A DNA stretch of 64,000 nt, from the NCBI GenBank assembly GCA_033297205.1, contig MU859159.1, forward strand, positions 62,001 through 126,000, in the 5' to 3' direction. The notes under the pieces are model-generated. The model worked only from the letters and a program-made list of their open reading frames with translations. It was not told where the DNA came from and ran no database searches. Shown piece after piece: positions 47,886 through 57,697 of this stretch; within the stretch, counting starts at the first letter, position 1; each line of letters begins with the position of its first letter. A program made the position numbers and the translations under genes. The DNA comes from Pseudoneurospora amorphoporcata. Taxonomy: Eukaryota > Ascomycota > Sordariomycetes > Sordariales > Sordariaceae.

Positions 47886-48626
47886 TCAACCCTGCTTAGC
47901 CTTGGTAGCCTGGTTCGCCGCCTCTGCAGGCAATATGTCGTTAGCATCAATCCCACTAACCCATCCCATGCATCCAGCCACCACAAATCCTTTCGGCCAA
48001 ACATACCTCTCCTCGTAGCATCCTCCAACAACTGAATGTCCACGCTCTCCTGAGGCAGGTGGACGTAACGGACCACGGACCCGCGGATGAACACGTTTTT
48101 GACGGCGCTCAGGTGCGGGTACTTGAGCTCCTCGACGACCTGGATGTTGTCCAACTTGATGTTGAGGAACTGGTCGACGCTCTTGAGCACGCCCCGGATC
48201 TGGATGTCGTTCTTGAGCTCGACCGTGACCTCGTGGTCGATGAGGGTTTTGAAGAAGCTATTTGGAGGAGGTTAGTAAGTGTGTTCGACTGCTGCGAATG
48301 AAGGGAGCTCAGGAAAATAGGGAAGGGGGTGAGAGGATGGGTTGTGGCGTGGATCACGCTGGTATTTATGAGATTGAAGGGGTTGTTGGTAAACAGCTGG
48401 TATGATGAGAAGTCATGATATGTCAGGTAAGGATGGGCTTGGTGTAGGTCTGAGAGGCAGCTCCCGATATGTATCGTGAACCTCGTTTGCTTGGCTTCAA
48501 AGAAGCATCACAGCTGGTCAACGTAGCGTAAACCTGACCCAACTAGGGATGATGGTTGCTATGACGAATTGGAAGGAGTAGGGCTGTAAGTTTGCGAAGG
48601 GCATGATATTACCTGAAGAACAACAT
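47886..48626 (-). CDS. lsm2: U6 snRNA-associated Sm-like protein LSm2
   Basis: Subunit of the LSm2-8 ring on U6 snRNA (nuclear splicing) and the LSm1-7 ring (cytoplasmic decapping and mRNA decay). Exons are 48626-48613, 48257-48007 and 47923-47886, giving about 100 residues. Exon 1 is only 14 nt and encodes MLFF plus part of Ser. Introns have GTAATA and GTATGT donors, a GCTAAC branch point in the second, and TAG/CAG acceptors. Sm1 motif: FKTLIDHEVTVELKNDIQIR, GVLKSVDQFLNIKLDNIQV. Sm2 motif: VFIRGSVVRYVHLP. The C-terminus is VDIQLLEDATRREAANQATK followed by AKQG. Length and sequence match LSm2 throughout and no residue of the fold looks missing. Exon 1 is supported by homology (MLFFSFFKTL) and splice frame. 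Confidence 0.95.
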
Positions 48627-49777
48627 GGTGCTGGGATTAGTGTTGCTATGTTAACCAAATGAGTGACAAAAATGGGGAAGCAAAATGTTATGATATGTTG
48701 GATGGACAACAAAAGGTGACGGGCATTCATCAACGGTAGAGTGGTTCCTGGACTGTACACGCCAAGGAGACGACTGCCTAATTCGGTGGAGGACTTGAAG
48801 AGGTGAGCTGCGCTTTGGGGGTCCAAGCTTCCATACCTACAGAAGGAGCACGGGCCATTTGTTCTCTAACCGCCATGACCCAAATGTCCCTACTTGTACT
48901 GGCACTCTGGCAGCTGACAGGTACCTCTAGATTGTACAGAGCTGCCCGGCCCCAGAGCGCCAGTGTTTAAAGACACCGAGTGTCCGAGGAGCAAAGTGCC
49001 AGTTGTGGCACTTGCTGTGGTTGTACCTACCTCTACCTACGCTCGACGCGGGAAATCACAGGCGCGACACGGGTATCTCAGTCACACAAACTCACACGGG
49101 AATAGCACTGCAAGTAAGTCCCATGGCAAGGGCAACTCCCACGGCGGCGGTTTTACATAGAGGTACCTTCTAAGGTACCCGCACGCTTACATCGCAGGAG
49201 CGCTACAGACAGAGCACAAGTGGAAGTTAAAAAGGCCCGCTCAGCGCTCTGGCCCGGCCCCATCCATCCCCATTCCCTGATTGTCAAACAGCCATTCACG
49301 GCCGCTCAGGCATATTCTTCATCACTCGCCAGCGACAGTCGGGGCCCGACAGGGATGTGTCATCTGTTACTGTGCCGTTATTGGATTGTGTACAGGTATC
49401 GACCAGCATCGACCGCCTTTCAGCGAGCGAGGCAGACCGCGACGAGCATCCCTCGAGCAGCACGCCGTGGACGCGGCAGCCTTCCCGGGTGCCTGATAGA
49501 GAGTCTGATACCCCTTTTGAGAGACAGACACGCCATCGACATCGCCATTACGAAGGAACCCCCCGAGCAGCCAGGCCCCAGACCCCCGAGTACCTTACCC
49601 CCGCCGAGTCCGGATCCTCTTCAACGGAACCCCCTAAATTCCAGGTATCAACAGCACACGGGCCGGAAGCCGCGCGCCAGGATCATCCGTAGTACCTAAG
49701 GTGCGCATCAGCCAGCAGCCAGCAAAAAAAAGCCAGGAGCGCGGGGTTACGGGGTGCCGATTACGCAACCAGCAACA
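48627..49777. other. divergent promoter region of lsm2 and ada3
   Basis: It separates two divergently transcribed essential-type genes. The Ada3 side contains a GC-rich leader with small open frames. No additional gene is supported. Confidence 0.5.
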
Positions 49778-52150
49778 ATGCCGCCGCCCTCGGGCCAAAA
49801 GGGCAGCCAGAAGGGCACGGGGAAGAAGGGTGGAGCGGGTGTCATGCGCCAGCACCAGCACAACCCGCGCAGTCGCAACACCACGCCCAGCGCCGGCTCC
49901 CCCCAGGTTGCCAGCCTGCCCCCCATTGAGCAGCACGAGACGGCCACCTTGGACGTGCGCTTCGATCTCTTCCGCAACATCACGTACGACGACATTGTCG
50001 ACCACGTCGCCAACAACGCCGCATCGCCCGACTCCAAGAGCCTCGATGGCCTCCTGTCCCGCCTGTCACGTCTTAGCGAGGTCATTGACAAGCGGGGGGC
50101 CAACTGTGACAAAGGCATGCGTCTGCTCGCCCAGTCCCGCCGCCTCCGCGAGAGCGAGCTGGCTGCCGAGCGCGGCCGCGAGGAGGAACGCCGCCAGAAG
50201 GAAGCCGACGAGGAGGAGCGCGCCGAGCGCAAAGCCAACAAGAAGAAACGGAAGGCCACCGAGAACCTGGCCCCGCCTCAGGGAAACAACATAGGTCCGT
50301 TATCACCATACATACCTGCTTACCTTAACACCTTGCATCACCCCCAATTGAAATCGTCTGCCTGCATTGATAATACCGATCATGATCCTGACTCTCCTCT
50401 CTTCATCGCAGAGTCTTCTTCCCCAGTCCGCGAGTCCGGAAACAAAGCAAGGAAGCTCTCCCGCGATGACTCTGCCAGCTCCTCTCTCTCGCCCGTCGCC
50501 CCCAGGACACCCTCTGCCATGGAGGCCGACGACAAGACCAAGACCGAGGAAAATGACGACGACGACTCCGATGACGACGGCCAGCCTCCGCCGCCTGCAC
50601 GACCACAGGCCAACACTTTTGGCGATGACCCATCTACCTTCCCCGACCCGACCGTCTACGAAATCCTCCCGGTGAAGCCGGGAATGACGGAAGACGAAAT
50701 CAAGGAGATCTATTCAGTTGCAGTCTATCCAAAGAGCGACCTGGCCGACATAATAGCCGGCGATCCCCCTGATAAGGACTTCAGCAGTGCGAAACCTAGT
50801 AACCAAATCAACTTTTCTACTTTCAGCACCTATGTCGAACCATTTTTCCGACCGTTTACAGAAGAAGACCTCGCCTTCCTTAGAGAGCGTGGCGACCGAG
50901 TCACGCCCTTTGTTATGCCGAAGCGCGGGAAGAAACACTACACAGAAATATGGGCCGAAGAGGACGGCGCCATGGCCATTGACTCAGCAGATGTCGAGGA
51001 CAAACTGCCCCCCAACCAGCCTCGTGGCAACATAGAGAACATGAACGACGAAATTGCCGAGACAGACAAACTGTCGGTTGGGCCAATTTTAGCACGGCTA
51101 TTGCAGACGATGCGGCCCGAGCATCGTGCACCGCCCGCGGAGGAGAGACAAAACGGCGCCACTGCTGACGGGGATGTTGCCATGAACGGTGTCGATCGTT
51201 TTGATTTTGGCGACACTCAGCCGCAGACAGCATTACCCACGGTAAATGGGATCAATGGCACTAATGGAAACGTCAACGGCACAACTGGACAGTCCGCCTC
51301 AAACCAGCTCCCGCCTGCAACTTTCATGCCCGAGTCCAGCAGCGAATCATGGAAGAAAGCTTCGCATCCAAAACTCGATTACTCCCAAGTCGATGAACGT
51401 CTTAAGCAAGAGCTACGACACATTGGCTTCCTATCTTTCCCGCCCGACCAAGCCAACGGGACCAACTCCATATCCAACAATGTCTCGTCATCGAATACGG
51501 GCAATCACAACATGTCTTCTACCGCCGGCTCCTCTACCTCACACCCCTCCGGCGGTGATCCTGGTCCCACAGCTGCCGATTTTGATGGTCATTATGATGA
51601 CGAAGTTGCCGCCCGATTACGTCTTCTCCAAGCCCGTCTGCACGAGCAGGTTCTTCTTAACGGCGCTCGCAAAGCGCGTCTCACCGACCTTGTTAAGGAG
51701 CGCATGGCATTTCAAGAGTACCAGACCATTCTTGAAGACCTTGACAGCCAAGTACAAGCAGCCTACCTCAAACGGACCCGTACGATGGGCAAGAAACCAA
51801 AGAAGGCCCGGCCAGGTGCCGCCAAGGATGGCGCCAATGCAAATGGAGGGTCTGGGACACCCGGCCCAGGCGGTGCGGCCGGCATGGCGAGACCGGGCAT
51901 TGGAGACCTTACGCGCACGCTCATGGAGCGTAGGCGGAGGTGGATCGAAAACATGGGGCCTCTTTTTGAGGATGATGTTCCTTCATCGGAGGATATGAGC
52001 CCAGCGGCGAGAAGGATTAGGGGCTCCAAACTCATGAAGGTTCCTAGGGTGAATGAAGAAGGGAGCACGATTTTCCCACGAGAAGCGATGGCTGATCTTA
52101 TCAAGCGGGAGAAAGATTCCTGGGACGACGAAGAGGCTGACGAGGAGTGA
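49778..52150 (+). CDS. ada3: SAGA/ADA histone acetyltransferase subunit Ada3 (Ngg1)
   Basis: Nuclear adaptor protein that joins Ada2 and Gcn5 in the SAGA and ADA acetyltransferase complexes. ATG 49778 is the first ATG of the frame (790 aa if unspliced). The N-terminus is low complexity (MPPPSGQKGSQKGTGKKGGA), then ATLDVRFDLFRNITYDDIVD starts the conserved part, followed by a Glu/Arg-rich coiled coil (about 120-160). The C-terminal Ada3 domain lies at about 540-760: DEVAARLRLLQARLHEQVLL, ARKARLTDLVKERMAFQEYQ, then TRTLMERRRRWIENMGPLFE. An interior segment, 50295-50411 (117 nt), has GT and GCAG ends with a CCTGAC branch-like site; splicing it out keeps the frame (..NI to ESSSPVRES..), so two isoforms or a simple intron are possible. 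The next gene downstream is the broken zinc-module gene at 52319. Confidence 0.92.
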   Translation: MPPPSGQKGSQKGTGKKGGAGVMRQHQHNPRSRNTTPSAGSPQVASLPPIEQHETATLDVRFDLFRNITYDDIVDHVANNAASPDSKSLDGLLSRLSRLSEVIDKRGANCDKGMRLLAQSRRLRESELAAERGREEERRQKEADEEERAERKANKKKRKATENLAPPQGNNIGPLSPYIPAYLNTLHHPQLKSSACIDNTDHDPDSPLFIAESSSPVRESGNKARKLSRDDSASSSLSPVAPRTPSAMEADDKTKTEENDDDDSDDDGQPPPPARPQANTFGDDPSTFPDPTVYEILPVKPGMTEDEIKEIYSVAVYPKSDLADIIAGDPPDKDFSSAKPSNQINFSTFSTYVEPFFRPFTEEDLAFLRERGDRVTPFVMPKRGKKHYTEIWAEEDGAMAIDSADVEDKLPPNQPRGNIENMNDEIAETDKLSVGPILARLLQTMRPEHRAPPAEERQNGATADGDVAMNGVDRFDFGDTQPQTALPTVNGINGTNGNVNGTTGQSASNQLPPATFMPESSSESWKKASHPKLDYSQVDERLKQELRHIGFLSFPPDQANGTNSISNNVSSSNTGNHNMSSTAGSSTSHPSGGDPGPTAADFDGHYDDEVAARLRLLQARLHEQVLLNGARKARLTDLVKERMAFQEYQTILEDLDSQVQAAYLKRTRTMGKKPKKARPGAAKDGANANGGSGTPGPGGAAGMARPGIGDLTRTLMERRRRWIENMGPLFEDDVPSSEDMSPAARRIRGSKLMKVPRVNEEGSTIFPREAMADLIKREKDSWDDEEADEE

Positions 52151-52318
52151 GTAGCTCCTCCCAACCACGTCACCCCCTCGGGCCTCTCGGGGCCGCCTTC
52201 CCGTTCTCGGAGTCCTCCTGCTCGGACGTTGTCTCTGATAATCCTAAAACGATCACGATGTGGGCGAGGTTGTAGATAGATGTTCATGGAGGTGAGCAAT
52301 CCAGCACATCAATTAGAC

Positions 52319-53237
52319 ATGGTGAGTAAGAAGAACACGAGTAAATCAGCACTCCGGTCGACTCTGATGAAAAAGAAGAGGAGGGGGCGATGGGGGCTTC
52401 TTGCCGGTGATACGCTCGAGGAGATCGAGCGGCGCCTGGTCGATCTTTTTGGTGCCGAACACGAGCAACTCAGCATATCGTTCGGATTTTATGAGAAAGA
52501 AGATCACGGGCAACGAAACGGACGCAGCACCCATGTAAGGGACCAACACGAGAACAAACCCGAAGACAGACAAGAGGACGAACAAGAGCACGAACGACGT
52601 CCTGCAACAAAACTTGTCGGTCTTGGGACGCGTGCGTGTCAGTGATGCAAGGAACTTGGAAGGAAATGCAGTGGGTCCATAGCGTCGTGCGATGGATGCA
52701 TCAAGGCTGATGTGAGTGATGAATGCCGTCCACCACCAGCTTTGCCCCATGGTACAGCATGCCGGCGATGCCAAACAAACAGCCGTCTCGCACGTGCCAT
52801 CGAGAAGCCCTGCCCGCCCTGTATCGAAGCCGGAGTAGGAGACCAGTGTTGGTCAGCATCAAAACCATCCTTGTCCCTCCCTCGGCAGTCGATATGAGCG
52901 ATGCAAAAAGGCAAAAGGCAGATCACAATGCAGCCTCCACAAGCCTAGTCCGCCATGCATCGAAGCTGGACTAGGGGATCAATTTCGTCCACCACCACCT
53001 TTACCCCGTGGCACAAGATGCCAGCGGTGCAAAAGAAGCAGGAACCTCGTATGTGCCATTCAGAAACCTTGTCCGCCCTGTGTCGAGGCCGGAGTGGGGG
53101 ATCAGTGTCGTCCACTACCACGTTTGCCCCACGGCACAAGATGCCAGCGATGCAAAACAAATTGCCACCTTATATGTACCATCGAAAAGCCTTGCCCGCC
53201 CTGTGTTGAGGCTGGCGTTAAAGATCAGTGTCGCTAA
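52319..53237 (+). pseudogene. tandem five-module zinc-cluster-like protein gene, disrupted
   Basis: No known gene name. From ATG 52319 (an in-frame ATG also lies at 52280) a charged N-terminus runs about 105 residues with an Asp/Glu/Arg-rich part, then GLGTRACQ and TGA (52643-52645). Reading on in the same frame gives Cys modules. There are five, with first positions at 52637, 52760, 52893, 53019 and 53142, about 123-133 nt apart. Module 4 is the clearest: CQRCKRSRNLVCAIQKPC, then PPCVEAGVGDQC. Its spacing C-x2-C-x7-C-x5-C-x2-C-x8-C is close to the Zn2Cys6 cluster. Modules are joined by linkers such as RPPPPLPRGT. Defects: TGA where the others have Arg in CQRC (CGA to TGA); a frame change at about 52885 between modules 2 and 3; and lost cysteines in modules 2 and 3 (Arg, Tyr, Ser, Phe). 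Modules 4-5 are open to TAA 53235-53237. It could be a recently dead gene or contain sequence errors. Confidence 0.6.
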
Positions 53238-54291
53238 GCATCAACGGAGCTGTCGGGTGAGAATTCCTCAAAAGGTTTATATATATATATATATATATGA
53301 AAACATGAGAGGGTCTCGACTTTAGCGACAAAGGGGGCCGTGTTCTCATGAGATCATCCGATTGACAACTTGGGTCAAAGATCCTGCCGAAACGCCATCT
53401 GGCCGAATTCTGAGAACAATACTGCGTTGCTTGCTAGACCGGTCAGTCGAATCATGAGCTAGGAGGATAGTGTCGGCTCGGTCTCTTCTTCTCTTTTGTT
53501 TCTTTCTCTTTCGTGGGTGTATTTGTGTCTTGGCTTTTTGAACGTTTTTGCGTCTGGGAATAGATTACCAACAGTGGTCTTCCAAGCATCATAATGGCGT
53601 TTTGGATGGTAGCAAAAAAAGGGCAGGGGAAGAAAGCACGGTAAACAACAGGCTGTGACGGTCAATACTGGTTAATTCTAGGTTTAAAGAGATAGCAGGT
53701 TATCAACCAGGGTTTACATATTGCAGTTATGGTTTGGGATGGAATATCGTTACTTTGGAGTACGGAATTAGGCGACAGCATCTACTATGTACTGAATTTG
53801 ACATTAACAGAATATTAAGGTCAATTATGCGTCTTCTTTACCTCTTGTGACTTTCCCTAGATGATACGATGGATGTTGGTGTAAGTAACTTCGTTCCTGT
53901 GTATGCTCCCGTTTCGAGGAGTCAGAAAACTCTCCTATTCCTCAAACTCCATCAGATTCATCACAGGATATGCCCGAGCCTTGAAATAGCTTTGATTCAT
54001 TGAAATCGTACTTTCGAACACCTTGCCATGACTTGATTCGCTCTGCATGATTATGTATGAGTTTCGTTTTACGATGGCTGTATAGCTACCTGTTATAACA
54101 GCTACGTTCCAAATTCCCATCAAGAATAGAGCAGAAGGAAAAAATAGAAAAAAAAATAATACAATGCCAATGCACCGCCTTTGCTCGCTAAACTCACCGG
54201 GCTATCTATCAAGGTACCTATAACGCCTCCGCTGTCCATCAGCCAGCCAACTCTAGCAGAAAATAGACAACGCGATCCATGAGTCAAGACT
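53238..54291. other. intergenic with (TA)n repeat
   Basis: An AT dinucleotide run at about 53279-53298 follows the zinc-module gene. The rest shows no exon or motif on either strand. It is the 3' flank of the minus-strand carrier gene. Confidence 0.45.
53279..53298. repeat. (TA)n microsatellite
   Basis: About ten TA units just downstream of the broken zinc-module gene. Confidence 0.85.
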
Positions 54292-55387
54292 TCACTGCCC
54301 CTTTTCCTCCCCCTTATACCCCGCTGCCGCCCCAGCAAGCCCAACATAAAACCTCAGCGCCCTCTCATAAGTCCACATGGTAACCGCGCTCGCCGGCGCC
54401 GCCTTAAACAAGCTAACCGTCAACCCCCTATACAGTCCCCTGACCCCCTCCCTTTTTATGATTGTCCCCACCGTCTTGGTAATCCCGCCGTCATACACGG
54501 GAATATTCTTATGTACGTACAAGCTCCTCGTCGGGCCCTGGACTTGTATTCTCTTGCGCACCAAGTCAAGCGGGAACGTGCCCGTCTTGGCTACCACGCC
54601 GGCTAACACGCCCGCTACTGCTCCGCCCGAGCTGTACGGTAACTCTAGATTCTGGAGGGTGGGGCGGAGGGACTCGTACACGCAGAAGAACATGCCCATG
54701 TATGGTATTATCTGGCCTAGTCCGGGCCCTAAGCCGCGGAAGTAGCCTGATACTCCTTCAGCAGTGTAAATGTTTTTTATCGCTTGGTAGAGAGAGGGGT
54801 AGACGCGCTCTACTCCCTGCGCGGCGAAGCGGGTCCGCAAAAGGTCGAGGGGGTAGGTAGCTGCTGTTGCGACGCCGCCTGCTGAGGCGCCTGCCACGAA
54901 GGATTCGACTGATGGGGGGAGTTGTTCATTTTGTTCTTTGGGGAAGGAGACCTGCAAGAATTGCGTGGTGGACCGGTAGGTGGTGAACTGCACGGCGGCA
55001 TACGAGACGTAGAGAAGCTCGGCAGGGATATTGCCCTTCCAGAGACCGGTGAGACCCTCCGTTCGTAAGATGTGGCGGATGGTCGGGAGAGTGCCCTTGT
55101 AGATGGGCCCGCCGCCGATGACTTCGGGGCCGCGCTGGTGGATTAAGGGGTCCGAGAGGGAGTGGTGTTGCAGCTGGAGACGGATCTTGACGACGTCGAG
55201 GGGGGCGATGACGAAGCTGGAGGACTGGGTGGTTAGTAAATTGGGGTCTGGTTTGCAAACGTTCTCGGAGCACTCTCGAAGGGAGCCGTGATAGAACGTA
55301 CCGAGAGATCAAGCCGGCCGTTGCGCCGGCGGCCGTCACTTGAAGGCGGGAACCCTCATCCTTGAGGCGTTCGGCCTTGCCAGACAT
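54292..55387 (-). CDS. tpc-1: mitochondrial thiamine pyrophosphate carrier
   Basis: Inner mitochondrial membrane carrier that imports thiamine pyrophosphate, the cofactor of pyruvate and 2-oxoglutarate dehydrogenases. Exons are 55387-55302 and 55216-54292 (336 aa), with GTACGT donor, ACTAAC branch point and CTCCAG acceptor. The three mitochondrial carrier repeats are complete, each with its P-x-D-x-x-R/K signature: APLDVVKIRLQ, YPLDLLRTRFA and FPLDLVRKRIQ. Further signature blocks are LTGLWKGNIPAELLYVSYAA, YFRGLGPGLGQIIPYMGMFF and GLYRGLTVSLFKAAPASAVT. The N-terminus MSGKAERLKDEGSRLQVTAA and overall sequence fit the fungal TPC1 subfamily rather than other carriers. I looked upstream for a TPP riboswitch and saw no CTGAGA/GAACCTGAT core. 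The gene is divergent from the unknown gene at 57698. Confidence 0.93.
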
Positions 55388-57697
55388 TCATCCAGCACGC
55401 GATACGCCGGAGAGAACGTTGGAAATGTAGAGAGACTGGAAGTGAACGCCCGGTAAACGTGGGCTGAGCGATGCGTGATCGACGGCAGGTCGGTGTTCGA
55501 GTGCGGGAGAGCCAAAGCTAGAGCTGACGTAGGTAGGGTTACTGTTACCGTGCAGGGAGCGTTTAGTATGTTCGTTTCGGATGTACCTGACGGCAGTGCT
55601 GTGCGGCTTTGCAGTGGTATCTTTGGAGATGGTGCTTTGTGTTTCTCGGGCGACGGCGGTCAAGTCTTTGCGGTTCTTTCGGTGTTCAGTTGAGAATTTA
55701 TGATGAGCGAAATGTAACTGCGAAAGATGGCAATTGACGGTGGAAATTGTGATCTCATTGGAAGGGAAGGCGCGCCAAGCCTTGAATCTTTTCGCGTCAT
55801 GTGCAGAAAGTCTCTTTTACGTCCCATTGTGCCCGTCTATAACCGGGCGGCTTTAAGACGGCGAATTGATAAGGCACGAGTTCGTGTGCTGGACTCGGCT
55901 TTGATCATTGCCTTATCTCAATGAGAAATGTCGGCTGTGAGTTCTTATACGCACGTCTGAATATTCTAGAAATGCTGCAGCGCATTGCTTCTACGTACTG
56001 CCTTGGCGTACGTGCTAGGGCATGCATCAAGCACTTCTGCTCATGTGTCCAGGGTCTTGTGATCCCCGTTATTCGTGCAGACTAAAGGTAATGACGATGG
56101 TTCAGAAGGCCAAGTCTTGTTGTTCTTGCCGTGAAGAGGCACTGGCTAGCTGCCGCAGTGTGCGACACCATGACCAGGAGACATGAGAATAAGAAAGGAG
56201 AAGAGCGGTTCTCAGTGATGACGGCAGTGACGACATTGTTCACGACTCAGTACAGTAAATCGGGGATCAACAGGGGTGCCACGCGCTTAGCTCAGCCTTG
56301 GCTTCCACCTTGTCACGTGATTCTGAAGATCTGAGGTTGTTCAGGAAGCAGCAGCAGGCCTTGCCACCATTTCGCAGAAAGAACGCTTTGATTTTCGTTC
56401 GTCGCCCTGGCTAACGTCCCGTCGTCGTTGTTTGTGAAACTTTGGTTCCAAGTCATGTTCCATTGGGTAAAACGGGAGCTGACATGTTGTGAGTCCAGTT
56501 ATGGACTGAAATGAGTCGATTTGAAATATTGCCGTCCTACACAGGTAATGATACCAAAGTATACACAATTACTCGACATGAGTTGGTGTGACCCTTTGGC
56601 TTACATGCGAGAGCATTAACCCCTTGGGGCAGATATTAGTTGAGGATATTGGCATCGGTCGAGCGGTTGGTTGTAAGACGAAAAAGAAGGGGTGAAGAGA
56701 AGAAAATCAGAAGACACAACACTTCCCGTCACCACGATCCGGTCTCCCGATACTACCGCCGTCTTTTCATCCACATGCTATAATCAAAGAATCGAGGCTC
56801 TTGACAGCTACCAAGTTCACCGTAGCATTGCCATGTCCAGGGTTAGCGCTGATTGGTTCCATCCGCCCGAAGGTTGCTCCCCAGCAATCGCTAGCAAATC
56901 GCCCAGCAAACAATCCCACGACCCCAACGAGCAGTCTACCCCACTGTTTTCTTGAATTGGCTAAAGCTTCCCTTACCTGGCCCCCAGTTCTCCAGGTACA
57001 GTACGTACCTGCCAACGGGATGCACCCAGCGTTTGGAGATGTGTGAGCGGGCATGTCCACACCTCCGCTCAATGCACGGGGGCCTCTCCAACTCTTTGCA
57101 GTTCACGAGATGGACTCCCGTTCCCCGTCATCTCCATCATTCTGCAGCAGGGCATCGAAGCGTAGCGGAACCCCGTGAGCCCGGTGGGACTTTTGTTCAT
57201 CCAAGGAGTCTGTTATATCTCGGAATCCCATACCCTCTCTTCTCTCTTCCATCCTGTCTTCTCTTCTTACTGTTTTTTTCTTCCCTTATTTCCAATTTAC
57301 TGCTTTGCCTCTTCACCACTTCACTTCCACTTGCGTGCCCGCACGTCATATCTGCAGCAACAATACCTCCGCATAGGCCTCATACAACCAAGAACCCCAT
57401 TTGCCATCCGCAGTGCTTGCAGTGCATAGGGATACGGATATCTGCAAGACTCAACTTTTCGAGCCACGCATCATTGTACACTTGATCACCGACGTGTGTT
57501 GGTCTCCGGTGCAGTCGAGCCATATTTATTCGCCTGCCCAGACCGGTGCTATAAAGTCAACAGGACCCCTCTCCGAGAGCCATCACAAGGGTTGTCTAAC
57601 TTGCCTCCAAGAGTATCACAAGGAGGCTCCAGACCCCGCATCAAACACTTACTACAACCTTACCTTCAATCTCACTACGACCACAACGATACCTACC
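55388..57697. other. divergent intergenic region upstream of tpc-1 and the 57698 gene
   Basis: A frame is open just upstream of the carrier ATG but has no ATG of its own. The side near 57698 has a long pyrimidine-rich leader (about 57230-57330). No independent gene is supported. Confidence 0.5.

Noticed and set aside
52346..52774. Minus-strand frame with a hydrophobic, membrane-like segment opposite the zinc-module gene
   Set aside because: The hydrophobic run is the complement of Glu/Asp/Asn/Lys codons. The + strand frame continues into recognisable repeated cysteine modules.
55388..55663. Upstream open frame abutting the tpc-1 start codon, and a possible TPP riboswitch
   Set aside because: The frame has no ATG, only a TTG, and no conserved riboswitch core was found upstream of the gene.
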